Source of the DNA: Meconema thalassinum
Taxonomy: Eukaryota > Arthropoda > Insecta > Orthoptera > Tettigoniidae
NCBI GenBank assembly: GCA_946902985.2
Contig: OX336388.2
Coordinates: forward strand, 366,221,387-366,285,386
DNA: 64,000 bases
Reading direction: 5' to 3'
Shown here: in pieces, positions 8,326 through 20,200 of the stretch
Numbering within the stretch: position 1 is the first letter of the stretch
How the letters are laid out: every line of letters begins with the position of its first letter
The notes under the pieces: model-generated
The model's database searches: none
Told to the model about the DNA's origin: nothing
The model's input: only the letters and a program-made list of their open reading frames with translations
Program-made: the position numbers and the translations under genes

Positions 8326-8703
8326 ATGGAAGTATCAGTGACTAGGTATGGTAAGCCTTACGCATACTATAAAGGATATTCATATATTGTGAAACGAACC
8401 AATAAAAATGGAACTGTTATTTGGCGTTGTTCAAAGCAACGTTCCAAACATTGTCGTGGTGACCTAAAAAGTAAAAATAGTGAGGTTTTAAGTGTCAGTG
8501 ATCATCAATGTAGTGTACCGCATGAAACACAGTTGCCGTCGACAAAAAATCAAGAAAACTATATTGCTACTCAAAATAGTGCATTGTTTAATGATCAACG
8601 TTTAACCCCTGTTCTAAAAGTTATTTTTAATCCATCTTCCACGTCGCAAGAGCCATTAAAATCACAAACTATGCAAGAGGTAGTGTTGTTGTTGTCGTTT
8701 TAA
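8326..8703 (+). CDS. FLYWCH-type zinc-finger protein 2 (right arm)
   Basis: A 125-residue frame from the ATG at 8326, with finger ligands C35, C43, H60 and C62. Ser replaces Pro of the left copy in KQRxKHC. The C-terminus ends in the same dispersed-repeat sequence, so that insertion predates the mirroring. It follows FLYWCH gene 1 by 170 bases on the same strand. Confidence 0.65.
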   Translation: MEVSVTRYGKPYAYYKGYSYIVKRTNKNGTVIWRCSKQRSKHCRGDLKSKNSEVLSVSDHQCSVPHETQLPSTKNQENYIATQNSALFNDQRLTPVLKVIFNPSSTSQEPLKSQTMQEVVLLLSF

Positions 8704-8732
8704 AGAGTGGAACAACTAGGTCATCTGCTCTT
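8695..8732 (+). repeat. Dispersed-repeat end, right-arm copy
   Basis: Mirror of 3375-3420; it supplies the last codons and stop of FLYWCH gene 2. Confidence 0.45.
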
Positions 8733-9171
8733 GATATGCAAGGGGATCAAAGTGACTAAATAGTAATAACCATAAGGTTTTTATGTCAATACAACCATTG
8801 CGGCTTCCCCACTTTTCGAAAACAACATTGAAGGGACATTGCTATAAAATGATCTACAACAAGCCTTGTGTTTAAAACTATAACAGACTATTGTAAAGTG
8901 AGAAAGGCTTGTATTCAGTATGCATTTATTGTCATAATCATGTATACTCTGCAATGTTAAATATACTAACTTTGTATAAAATAAAACAGCATTGTAACAT
9001 CATTTTGCATTTATTTACAAACTTTATATACATTTTTTTTTTGGTTTCATCATAATATTTTTAAAGACAACACTAAACACTAAAACATTACTGTTCTCTG
9101 CACATATTTTCTTTCTTTTTCAGTATATTGTCATGACTTATATCTTCCATTATTATTTGACTTTTTTTTAT

Positions 9172-9453
9172 TTAATTAAAACGAATCATGCACCTATTGT
9201 TTTTAAAACCTTCATAAATTAAGTGTACAGGTTGCACAGCATTATTGACTTCATCAAAAACACTTTCCGACATATCATTAAACCGTATAGGCAGAAATGT
9301 CTCAAAGTTTTCACATACACAAAGTACACGATCACCATATGCTGTTTTCAATTTCCGAGTCTTGATAATGCGGAATGGAATATGCGTTGGCAATTCGCTG
9401 AGCTTCTTTGTCTCTAAGCCACATGATTGTCCCACAGCATTCAAAACATTCAT
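9172..9453 (-). CDS. 93-residue protein of unknown family (right arm)
   Basis: Mirror copy of 2654-2935, with an intact frame. It has IIKTRK and ETFLPIRF where the left arm has Ile and Leu. The ATG follows a splice-acceptor-like CTATAG run, and AATAAA overlaps the stop. Family unknown; a small beta-barrel is a guess. Confidence 0.6.
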   Translation of the reverse strand: MNVLNAVGQSCGLETKKLSELPTHIPFRIIKTRKLKTAYGDRVLCVCENFETFLPIRFNDMSESVFDEVNNAVQPVHLIYEGFKNNRCMIRFN

Positions 9454-9564
9454 TGTAGTAGTCTATAAACAAAACAAAAGCATATCTATTACACTCTAAA
9501 ACAGCTTTAATAATATTGTGCAATTAGGGATTTTGCACTATGCATGGCGAATAAATTATACTAG

Positions 9565-10584
9565 TTATGCAAGAAATGCCCTAACTGTAGCAGATACTAC
9601 TTTTCTGCATATAGCACAAGTGTTAAGTTCTAATGCACACTTGACACAGGCTATCATGTGTCCACAGGGTAAAAATACAACACCTAGTTCATCTTGATAA
9701 CAAATTTTACATAATTGTTGGTCACACTTTTGTATCTGTTCGTGAGACAAGTCTTTTCTTTCAGCCTTATGTATTTGCTCCGTGTGCTCTAACTCTAAAG
9801 GCACTTTTATGTCTTGTGCTGCAATCACTTTTTCTTTACGAATAGTGTTCACAAATTCCTGACCTTTAAGCAACACCATGTATTTACAGTTTGGTAACCA
9901 ACGAGCGTGTTGCACTAAAGGGTCATCAGTCATTTGCCAATCCTTTAAAGCAAATCCGCAATAAAAACATATTGTTTTATCCCCTTCACCAGTATAAAAA
10001 AATCCAGCTTCACTTAGCTGTTTGGTAAGGTGTTTTAATATTAATGGCCAAACATTTTTATAAGATTCGAAACGTTTTTCAACAGAGCTGTACTCTGGGT
10101 GTGCTAGTGCTTTAGTCTTGCAAACTCCCAATTTTTCAAAAGCACACGCCAATTCAACACTGTCTATGGCATATGGACCACATATATCGACACTACCGTT
10201 GACTGGTAATACATCATTATTATTATTTATTTGTGATTCAGCAACGTAAGTAGCGGCCAAAGGCCTTGTGGTTCGGTAAAATGAATGCACGGGTAGGTTA
10301 CCCACTTGCTTTCCAAGCATGTAAGGACAGTGAGGAGACCATCGCAAATGGTCTCTAAAGGGATCATCCCCTTCTTCCCAGTGTGAAAGTTCAATACGAC
10401 AAAACACACAGCGCACCACATCTTCTCGGTTCAAGTAAAAAAAAACGGCTTTTGCAAGTTCATGCGTCGACAAAAAGCCTACAGGCCAGGATTCAAATGT
10501 TAACCATCGATCATGTTCTGATTTTAAATTTAACCCACGTGGTAAACCAACTTGCTCACTTGTTGTATTTGGTACTAACGCCAT
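9565..10584 (-). CDS. Inhibitor-of-apoptosis protein, BIR-BIR-RING (right copy)
   Basis: An intact 339-residue frame. BIR1 (about 26-90) has C59, C62, H79 and C86; BIR2 (about 167-236) has C206, C209, H226 and C233; an Asn-rich linker (119-123) separates them. The C-terminal RING (292-327) has CKIC, then LPCGHM, CVKC and CAIC. Two BIRs plus a C-terminal RING is the architecture of insect IAPs and of IAPs carried by large insect DNA viruses. They block caspases or bind death activators and ubiquitinate partners in the cytoplasm. Trp229 is kept here, but residue 47 is Val where BIR domains normally have Gly and where the left copy has Gly, which may weaken BIR1. The gene has no intron, unlike the 71-residue gene upstream. 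It lies between that gene and the 93-residue gene, all on one strand. Confidence 0.93.
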   Translation of the reverse strand: MALVPNTTSEQVGLPRGLNLKSEHDRWLTFESWPVGFLSTHELAKAVFFYLNREDVVRCVFCRIELSHWEEGDDPFRDHLRWSPHCPYMLGKQVGNLPVHSFYRTTRPLAATYVAESQINNNNDVLPVNGSVDICGPYAIDSVELACAFEKLGVCKTKALAHPEYSSVEKRFESYKNVWPLILKHLTKQLSEAGFFYTGEGDKTICFYCGFALKDWQMTDDPLVQHARWLPNCKYMVLLKGQEFVNTIRKEKVIAAQDIKVPLELEHTEQIHKAERKDLSHEQIQKCDQQLCKICYQDELGVVFLPCGHMIACVKCALELNTCAICRKVVSATVRAFLA

Positions 10585-10668
10585 GTGTTATAATAAAACT
10601 TTTTCTTATTGTAAGTTATTAACATTGCACAAGAGCACAGAGTACTTTAAAGCATAATGCATGCTTGT

Positions 10669-11490
10669 TCACTGTCTGTTCATTACGTTAATGGCACATG
10701 ACGACACCTAAAAGCAAACAAAATAACCCATCACTCAATCAATCAATCAATCAATCAATACTTGTAAATAAAACGTTAACGTTAATTGGCATTAATATAT
10801 CAAAACACCATTAAAAATAAACTGTATGTTGGCACTAACAGTAACCCATGTACTTATTGTCTTTTTTTTTATTAAGCTACAGTCATTTACATTCCCCCAC
10901 CCTCCCTTTAACCAATATATAAACAAAAATGAATGTCATGTCATTTTGTTCACATTATCATGTTCAAACCTGTGGATATTCGTTGAGTCCATAGGGAACC
11001 ACCCATAAATTAAATTTATTATTTTTATTTTTAGAAAATCCAACATGGCCTTGTACTTTTCCCAGTCAACAACAACATAGCCATTAATCAAGAAAGCAAT
11101 CATTGTCCCAGTCATGTACAGGTAATGAATTTTTTTTGTCTACGAGTTTTCAGTAGTTGTAACATGGAATAGCATTTTTAAGTTGGACTTACCTGAGTTT
11201 TAAACAGTTCACTCTTTGGCAGTGGTTTCGCTTTAGTGCGTTTCGGGTTTTTTTCAGCGACTGCTACGTCGGTAAGACTATTCTTTCCAAGTTTCTAAAA
11301 ATAAATAAAATAAACCGCTATAAATACCTAAATTCAAGTTAATACATACATTTCATAAAATAAAACATAAAACAAAACAAAAATGAAACAAGTTAGTTTA
11401 AAAAAATCATCTCACCTTTACTTGCAGTGACTTGTTGCTCTTCCCTTCTAGTGGGCTCAAAAGTGCAATGGTTTCTTCTCCCTCAGACAT
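10669..11490 (-). CDS. Spliced gene for a 71-residue basic protein (right arm)
   Basis: Mirror of 614-1438. Coding segments are 11490-11416, 11294-11193 and 10707-10669. Donors (GTGAG, GTAAGT) and acceptors are conserved and the frame is intact. Pair sums (12104 for the first two exons, 12107 for the third) show that only intron length changed. Conservation of every splice site in both arms supports the model; the family is unknown. Confidence 0.55.
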
Positions 11491-11745
11491 GTAAGGTATG
11501 CCGGTTATCTGCAAACAAATAAATAAAATCATTAATTACCTAATCAATAAATAATTGCTTGTAAATATATATATTATTCAATAAATGTATAAATGAATAA
11601 ATATATAAATAAATACCTACCCCACAACAAGGTTAAGTATTTTCCACCAACACCAAAACTGTTAAACAAGACCAGGGGGTTTCATGCAACGCAGTGTGTT
11701 CAAAGGTAGTCCACCCAAGTGAGAGTGGAAATGATAACGACATGT

Positions 11746-11754
11746 CTTTATATA
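11746..11754 (-). promoter_or_regulatory. TATA box of the right-arm gene cluster
   Basis: Mirror of the TATATAAAG at 350-358. Confidence 0.55.
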
Positions 11755-11797
11755 TGCTACGTTGCATGTATAATCATTTTTTCCCACGCTTTGACCA

Positions 11798-12022
11798 TTC
11801 TGTTATCGGTCACGTGGACAGCTAACGCCCAAAGTGAACACCTGTGTTGTATCAAATTTCACATGAACTTGCATTTTGTCACGTACGAAGCAAAACAGGA
11901 TGTGACTTGTTAACAGTTATCATGCACGTGGACAGATAACGTCCAAGCGAACACCTGCGGTAGATCAAATTTCACCTGAACTTGCATTTTGTCACGTACG
12001 AAGCAAAACAGAATGTAACTTG
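11798..12022 (-). promoter_or_regulatory. 113-bp tandem duplication, right arm
   Basis: Mirror of 82-306, with both CACGTG boxes and both GTCACGTA motifs retained. Confidence 0.6.
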
Positions 12023-12103
12023 TTTAGCGTACATGTCAACTCACATGTGTGTGCATGCCTTTCACACTCCCCTGCCACCACGATGGTCAGATTATTTCAT
12101 TTT

Positions 12104-12530
12104 CAAGCGTCTTGGTCATTTTTTCCATTGCACCTGTTGTCAAGTCAGATCAACGCCTTCCAATAGGCTCAAATGACCTTCACCTCCTGCTCGTTTGCAA
12201 GTGTGTTTTCTGTACTCGCTTCGACCAACATAGAACCAAGTTCTCATCACCGTTTACATGTCAAAGGTAAAATGTGTGAAAACGCACGCTCGTTCTGTCA
12301 TAAACCGGCCCGTCGAAATAGCGATTGATCTATTGAACACGGCCACCGTGGTCAGCGACAGTTTCAATTAAACACACACCCAGCAGTATCGTCTCTCTCA
12401 ACCACCACGCTTCATGGACATTATAAACAGGCAAAGAAAAAGAAAACGTTATTTCAACATGTATGGCGTTAGGCCCTTTGTGAATTATCTTTTTGGAAAA
12501 AATATCTACCACATTTGAAAGGGGGAGTTA
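12104..12530. other. Flank of the palindrome, unrecognised
   Basis: I see no gene or repeat. This could be the outermost part of the right arm or unrelated flanking DNA. Confidence 0.4.
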
Positions 12531-13460
12531 GCCCGAGTCCCAGGACACCTCGTACACGTCTCTAGCGTTATTGGTTCGTGAGATATCGGCAAAAATCACA
12601 AAAAACACGTGTTTACCCCAAAATCGCGTTTCCAAAATTTTAAAAAATTACAACGAGTGGTCTATAGCAAAGAGGACGTCTGCCCGAATCCTTGGACCCA
12701 TCGTACATGCCACTAGCGTTATTGCTTCGTGAGATATCGGCAAAATCACAAAAACACGTGTTTACCCCAAAATCGAGTTTCCAATTTTATTAAAAATTAT
12801 AACGAGTGGTCTATAGCAAAGAGGACGTCAGCACGAGTCTTTGGACCTGTCGAACACACCTCTAGCATGATTGGTTCGCGAGATATTAAAAGCACATGAC
12901 CTTTTAGTTTTGGTCTTTTCATTAAATAAAGAGGCTATAGGAAAGTAGGGGGCGTCACTACGAGTGCTAGGACACCCTGTATGTTCAAATCCGACCATTG
13001 GTTAGCGAGATATCAGGTTCCGGGCAAATACGAGGGTGGCTCAATAAGAAGTGGCACAGCTCCCGTGTTACCCCACTACTACAGGTTTTCATCCTAGAGA
13101 CTTGACATTTATTTGGGGGGTAGAGGGCATAGGGACCTTTCATTTATGTCAAACAATTTCTTTTGTAGAGTTCCTAGTTTCCAAAATATAGGATTTTCAA
13201 AATTCGAGTGTTTTCAAAAAAACATAAAAAGTAAAAAAGTTTCATTATAGAAAATAAAGGTCATAAAGACCATTCGTTTGGGCCATGGCATAACGTTCTA
13301 TCATCTTTGGTTTTCAAACTATCACCAACTTTTGAAAACAAAAATTTTCAAAAAAAATTCAAAAATATAACGAGTAGTCCACAGCAAAGAGAACGTCAGC
13401 CCGAGTCCAACGACACCTCATTTGTTAAAATCCGACCATGGGTTCGAGAAATATTTAACA
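12531..13460. repeat. Degenerate ~150-bp tandem repeat
   Basis: Three units share CCCGAGTCC, TCTAGCGTTATTGGTTCGTG and GAGATATCGGCAAAA; the GAGATAT motif recurs at about 12580, 12732 and 12880. Weaker relatives sit at about 12960-13015 and 13370-13450. No frame is open. It resembles a dispersed satellite-like repeat. Confidence 0.65.
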
Positions 13461-13523
13461 TGACTGAGGCTTAGTAGTAGAGCAAAGGGGTTTCCAGAGC
13501 GGCCTAGAACCCCTATCACCCCC

Positions 13524-13625
13524 CTACTTACTAGTATTCGGGTTACTGTCTGACATCATAGTATTATCATCTACGCTCTCTTCACTATCAAGACCACTTC
13601 TTAGCTTCATATCTTTCTCCGACAT
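13524..13625 (-). pseudogene. gag: Start of a gag gene from another LTR element
   Basis: On the minus strand an ATG 150 bases after a primer-binding site opens a 33-residue frame beginning MSEKDMKLRSGLDSEESVDD, then stops. An acidic start with an LRSG motif is typical of some Ty3/gypsy-type gag N-termini. The rest of that element is missing. It does not resemble the gag of the array to the right. Confidence 0.4.
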
Positions 13626-13773
13626 ACTGAATTACACTTCTAAACACAAGCCCCAAAATCACTCGCACAATATATAAGCATTCCTACCCCTACACTGATG
13701 TGTCCTGGTTCTCGTGCCCTACGTTGAGGTGTCATTTGTAATTGTTTCTTTAATGTGATATAAATATAAGTTT

Positions 13774-13787
13774 CCGGGAGGGCGCCA
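13774..13787 (-). other. Primer-binding site of a second LTR element
   Basis: Minus strand TGGCGCCCTCCCGG, with two bases between it and the LTR-like sequence to the right. It shares its first eight bases with the primer-binding sites of the array. The priming tRNA was not identified; TGGCGCCC is like lysine-tRNA sites only in its start. Confidence 0.5.
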
Positions 13788-14831
13788 ATTCATAGATAGA
13801 ATAGTCTACTTTGAATGAATATTCTTTTAATACAGACACGAGAACTCATTCATCTCAGGAATGGTGTGTTTATAACACCAACCAGGACACTACAGTAAAC
13901 AAGGCAGCTTAATATTATACTGCAACATAACAATAAATCATTGGAATGCTACTTACTATTTAGTGGTATTATGGGATGTATATTTAAATGGTTCCTGTAA
14001 TGTAGTCACAATGATATAATTTCCAAGTTATATCATTAGTCTTTATATTCTTTATTAATTTTTACTGCCGTGGAAGAGCTATAGATGAAGCCGTAATACT
14101 ATAACTAATACGACGTATGAAATAAGACAGATGAAACAAGTATATTCTCCTTCGCGTTTTTTATAAAAACACATTTCTTTTATAATCTGCAATATCCTCT
14201 AATCACTTTTTATTTATCCAAGTTCAACTCCTATTGTCTAAACTCATCTCTGCTATCGTCAGAGTTGACACCCTCGTTTCACTAGTTCAAGTTTCCTCCA
14301 CTCAAGCGCACCAACGCCACCTCCAAAGAACACTAAGCATTTTTATAAAAACGAATCACGGCCTATGTGGTCTCAGTAAACGTTACAATCGCCCCCAGAA
14401 AGCCTGACAACTATGTCATATTGAAGGGCTTTCTGATACACATACAACACAAAAAAATACATAAGAGCGTGATACACTGAGATCTGGACTTCCCTCTTCT
14501 TCGTGTGATTAAACTATCATCTTGTCCAAATCAAGCTGCACAACACACCATCTTCCAACCGTTATCCGCCTCTTCAACCAATTCTGTAGTCTCCTCTCCA
14601 TACCTCAAGCTCACCCTGATTAACTTGAAATGTTCTTGAAGAATAACATCCACAATTGGATATCAAAATACCAAATCACCATCTCCACCTCCACTGCCGC
14701 TAGCACAAGGTGGCTTAGTCGTAACTACCACATTTTCCTAAGCTTGGTACACACTGAGAAGGCTATTGCAAAACTGGTTATAGGTCGGCCGTTCATTTTT
14801 GCAGTGAATATATATATATATATATGTACTA
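13788..14831 (-). mobile_element. 3' part of an LTR of another family, fused to LTR 1
   Basis: It lies exactly where the missing ~890 bases of LTR 1 should be, ends at a primer-binding site, and shows no similarity to the matching part of the other three LTRs. The switch point at 14832 follows an (AT)n run at about 14808-14826. No coding frame is convincing. Confidence 0.5.
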
Positions 14832-17157
14832 TTCAATTGGCAGTGGCCCATTCAATTATTTGTGTAAGAACACAATATCCCAACAACAACGGCAAAGGTC
14901 TTCCTCTGAAGAAGAATAAAATTTTATCATGACAAAACCGGGTTCTAGCAAATCCAAAGTATTAATGGAATACGTAAACAAGTTTGAAATGATTACTGAT
15001 GGTTTGGTCATTCATTCGACGAAATGTGTGGTTCCAATACTCCTCCTATAAACCTGAGCCATCGAACCTGCTATATGATTGATGCTCAAAAAAAACCTCC
15101 TCATTCCTGCGACTTTAACATGCGCACCTGGGAATGGCATTTCAACTACTCTACACACATAAATTTTCTTCCCAAAATTTATACAATAAATCAAGCCTCT
15201 GCTTGCTATAAAAACTGGAAGATCTATAAACTTACAAGTTTATTTTATTTTACCATTCAGTTCAAACCGTGAAGTTACCACGCTTGTGATATTCTCTATT
15301 TCACTTTCGAATGTGTGCCTACGTCATGATTTTATATAAACACAAAAAAATCCTAATTGATACAAATATCATTGGCTTCCGGTTTCATGCCTTTCCGTGT
15401 TATCTGAAAAATATATTTTGCTCAATGCAAATATTAACTGTTCAACCAGAACTATAATGTTGGTGGAATACCGGCTTGTGCTATCCACTAGCTTTCGGAA
15501 TATCACCTGTTCCAAACTAGGAATGATTAAACTAATCCTTAAGCTCTCTCTCAATGAATGTGATTATTAGAAAATGAAAGATCCAAGAATTATTATGAAA
15601 ATTACTATTATTATTCTTGGATTATTATTGTTATTATTTCCTTAAATATGTTTAATTATTATTTCCTTATATGAAAAACCACATGTTCGACTCTTCGAAT
15701 ATGGATAAAATATCCATTCCTCAACAAAAATAAATATTAACTTCTACAGTTATATCGGCTGATTACCGTGATTCTCAAATAAAATGAACATTCAAATAAA
15801 TGCTCGGTATGCTCGGTCATCGATCCTAAACTGTTCTGAGTGCTGAAAATACTCAGAATAACCCTCATGTGTCTTGCGTAAATCAATGCAAGATTTAAAT
15901 ACGAAGAAAAATAAATGTGTTGGTCATCTGCAGAAAATGAGTTTGTTGCAATTAACTAGGCATAATATAAAAGTCAAATGTGGCTTACATTTCTCGTTGG
16001 TCTTGAAGGGTAGTGAACCTGGTCTGTACCAGATTTATCTAGATACATGCCCTAATGGACACGCACGTCAAATCCTTGTATCGGCCGCCATTATATACCC
16101 ACAATCTGTCTAGCACGACATAGTGGAAATATTTCTTGAAGTTCCAAGTAACTGCTGATCCGTTTTAATATTGACTTCAATTAAATCCATAGCAGTTTGC
16201 TTAAATAGGGTCAGATCCAAATGATCTCTTCTCAAAAGCGTCAGTTGTAACATAACTCACGGTAATCTTTTCAGTACAGGAAAGCACTGATGGTCTAAAA
16301 CAATCAACGGTTGTTCTGAAGATCGTTCCCTGGGCATGGCTTCACACCATCTATCATGCGCGAAGCAACATATAGTTTCCCTTTGTCGGCTAATGAACAG
16401 CACCGTGATAGACTGGCCTTCAATATACTGAAAGATCTGAGTGGTTATTAAGTTACAATTAGTGAAACTGACAAGTTGGATTAAAACATCCAAGTATTGA
16501 ATTATTGTTACTGGACTGTGACAGAATAATATCTAGACAAAGTCTAGCATATGTCCATATAGAAACAAAGTGTTTCGCCATTGTCCGTAGAAAATAACAA
16601 TCACCTTAGTGATTCCCCCTACCGGAAACTTACTACGTTCCCCACGTATCGTAGCACTTTTACGACTATCACAATTCAAAGATATCTTCTGCGTAGATTC
16701 GGCAACCATGTGCCTTGGCTCGACGTAGCAGCAGCACCTTGTCCTACAGGAGCTTGGTTTGAAGTGAGCTGCTTATGCTTGGGCCGATCGGCTTTTATAC
16801 AAAACGGTCGGCTCCACGCTGGATCACGCTGAAATCTGTAAATCCTCATATCTCCGGTGTCTCTGGTCTGATTCACTTGAGACTAAGTGCATCCTCTTTC
16901 ATTTGGCCGTGCCAGTAATCTGATCTATGTATCAAGTCTCTACTCCATGGCTAACTATTTAATCACCAAATAGTCTCGACCTCTGCTACTATTTGCCACG
17001 TCACTTAACATCTTCTTGGCTGCATAAAGTTTCCATTTCAATCTAGAAGGAAAGGAGCGCGATATTCAAATATCTCAACTTTCAAAAGCGGCTGTAGCCT
17101 TTCCCTTGATACCTTGGTGTCTGAATCTTGGAATACCCATTCCAAGAATTGGGCACA
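14832..17157 (-). repeat. LTR 1 (partial)
   Basis: Homologous to the first ~2330 bases of the other LTRs, counted from the minus-strand start TGTGCCCAATTC. The remaining ~890 bases are replaced by the sequence at 13788-14831. Small open frames are scattered and not conserved as proteins. Confidence 0.9.
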
Positions 17158-17224
17158 TCCACCCCACACCTAGCAAAAAATAAAAATTGAAATTTTTTTA
17201 TTTTTCCTATCTACGCATTAAATC

Positions 17225-20200
17225 ATCTGGTTCTTGAATAATACATCTTCAAATTCGCTGCATTATAATTTCCCACGATGTTACCAGTTCGTGTATTGGC
17301 GATTTTATATCATCCATTGTTGTTTACTTCCATAACACGATAGAGTCCATCGTAAAGGCTTGCAAACTTCGAGTACACTCGATTTTGCACGTCGGAGGGT
17401 GTAGGTTTTTTACTAAAACAAGAGTTCCTACGCGCAAGGGTCTGCGAAAACGCTTTCCTCTCTCTCTGCGCTCTCTTTTCTCAGCTTGGCTCCTCTACTT
17501 GTCTAAAGCTAGAGTCTCCCTCCTCTGACGACTAGGTTCAATCTCGGGTGGAATAGAGATGATTCGATCCCATAATCTTGTTGGTTTAATTCCAAGATGA
17601 AGCAACATGGGAATCTGTCCAGTACTCTCATGAATCGTAGAGTTGATCGATTCGGATTCTAAAGAGAGAACATCCATCCATTTCCAATGCTCATTTGGAC
17701 AATAGAGGCGGCAAAATTTAGCTATTTCAGCCATCACGCGTTCTGCTGGATTGCTTTCAGGATGTCTGATAGAACTAAGCAATTGTCTAATCCCAAGATT
17801 ATTCATGACGGCCCTGAATTCTAAAGATGTAAATTGGGGTCCGTGATCTGATAAAAGTAATTCCGGTTTGCCTGCTTCCGGAATAACGCTGTCTCTAATT
17901 CACTTCGCACAATATTTTGCGTTTGCCTTCTGAATTGGGTGTAACATAGTGTATTTGCTGAAAACATCTATGGTCACCAGAATATATCGGTTACCTCTTT
18001 TAGATTTTGGGAGAGGACCATAAAGATCAGTCGCAAAGATTTCACAAGGCTTAGAAGGAATAATAGGCCTTGGTAATTCTCTCAATAATTTAGAATTATA
18101 TTTACTCCTTTGGCATAAGTCGCACTCCCGAATAGTGTCCCTGACAGTTTGTCGCATTCGCTCCCATGAAAATTTCTCTTGTATCAAGTTGACTGTCTTA
18201 TCTACTCCAGCATGACCTGCAATTCGATGCGCCATCCAAATAATGGGTGTTTGCATTCGTGGAGGTACCACTATCCTCAGCTTCGTATGGTCGGGATCTG
18301 CAAACCTGTAGACTAGACCATCTAACATCAAATAATCTCTTGAAATTCTTTCAGTTTCCACAAAATCATCGTCATTTGGATCCATATCTCCTTGTAGAAA
18401 ACGAAAAATGTTTCTAAGACGTCGGTCTCTCCTCTGGGATAAATGTAACAATCTTAACCTTCTTAAGGTATCCTCATCGTCATGCGTCAGGTTAACTTGA
18501 AAAACCTTGGATGTAGACTCCACTGCTCTACTCAATAAATCGGCCCCAATGTTCAACTTTCCAGGAGTGTGTTCGATAAATAGGTTGAATTGTTGAATAA
18601 AAAGTGACCATCTAGTTATTCTATCACTGGCAAAGTTTGTTCTTAAGATAAACTCCAATGCATTGTGATCAGTCCTCACAATTACTGAATGTCCAATTAA
18701 CATTTTCTTCCAAGACTCCAACGCGAAGATTACAGCAAGGGCTTCTAACTCTGTGGTGTAATAGTTCCTTTCTGATGGACGAAGTTTCCTGCTTATGAAA
18801 GCCAGGTAATATCTCCTGTGATCGTCATCTTCTTGAAGAAGAATAGCTCCAATCCCTACGGTGGATGCATCGGATTCTATGATGAAATTCTTGGTGAAGT
18901 CAGGATACCCTAATTTCACACTGTTTACCAATAACCTCTTGGCATCTTGAAATGACTGTTCGCAATCTTCATTCCATTTCCATTTGTTTCCCTTTTTTAA
19001 TAATTCCTGCAAGGGAGCAACTGTCTTGGTGAAGCTTGGACAATGCCCTGCAAAGAATTGGCATGTTCCGAGAAAACTGCGGACATTCTTCACCCTAGTA
19101 GGTCGAGGGAAATCCGCAATCGCTTGTATCTTTGTCTCATTGGGACGGTATCCTTCACCATCTAAAATATGGCCCAAAAATTTTATTTCCTTCTGAAAGA
19201 ACTGACATTTTTGAAGGTTTACTTTAAAGTTCGCTTTTCTTAAATCTGCGAATAACATCTGAAGATGTATCAAATGTTCCTCCTTAGTCTCAGATGCGAT
19301 TAGGATATCGTCTATGTAACGAATCGCTATCTCTTTTACTTCAGGACTCAAATTTTGTTCCAGTGCTCTGATCAAAACAGATCCAGATGTTTTGACCCCA
19401 AATGGTAGACGGCGGAATACATATGTCTGTTGGTCAAACATAAACCCTGTAAACTTTTTGGAATCTTCACTAAGCCTAATGTGGTGGTAGGACGAAGTGA
19501 GATCAATGTTAGAGAACCAGATCTTGCCCTGGAATTTCCTTAACAGTTCCCTAATGTTCGGTGGTCTGTCATACTCTGGCAGTAATCTTGAATTCAAATT
19601 TCGCGCGTCTAAACACAATCTCAGACTTCCATCCGGCTTAGACAGTACTGCTAATGGATTGACATAAGAGGTAGTGTACTTTTCAATCACATTGTTACCT
19701 TCAATCTCTTTGATAGGCACTTTTACCTTTTCTCGATGCTTTTCCGCTACCGGATACAATTTAGCATGGAAAGGTGCGTCATCAGTTACACGAATTCGAT
19801 ATTCAAATTCTTTAATTTCACCAGGTTTAATATCAAAAATATCATGGTACTCTTCCAAAATTTTCCCTAGCTCTGGGGACCCCTTCTCAGTGTAGACTTC
19901 TTTTCCTTCAGCTTCACGAAAAATCAGAGACCATTGAGCGTCTCCCTCGATGTCTTCCTCTTCCTTTTTCTCGAAGTTAATCTCTTCGGTATACTGGAAT
20001 CTGACCGTCTCTGTCTTCATGTCTTTCACGGCTCGATATTTCTGGATGAAATCCGCTCCCAAGATCATGTCAAAAGCCATGTCCTTCATTACTACAAACA
20101 CATGTCGGAAATCATGTCCTCCAATAGTAACACATAAGTATAATTGTGTTTTACACAGTGATATCTTGTTGGGTATTATTCCTTGGATTTTAATTCGTGA

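Larger units (their letters stand above)
6121..12103 (-). repeat. Right arm of the palindrome
   Basis: This is the reverse complement of 1-6103, carrying the same genes in mirror order. Differences seen include TGG instead of TGA in the IAP, Val instead of Gly47 in BIR1, Ala instead of Val in the RING, two changes in the 93-residue protein, changes in both FLYWCH genes and a shorter minisatellite. Whether homology extends past 12103 cannot be judged, because the left partner is outside the window. Confidence 0.97.

Noticed and set aside
1..12103. Palindrome as a pure assembly or read-folding artefact
   Set aside because: Arms differ by scattered substitutions, small indels and a ~115-bp minisatellite length change, which a folded read would not show. 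Long-read proof is still needed.
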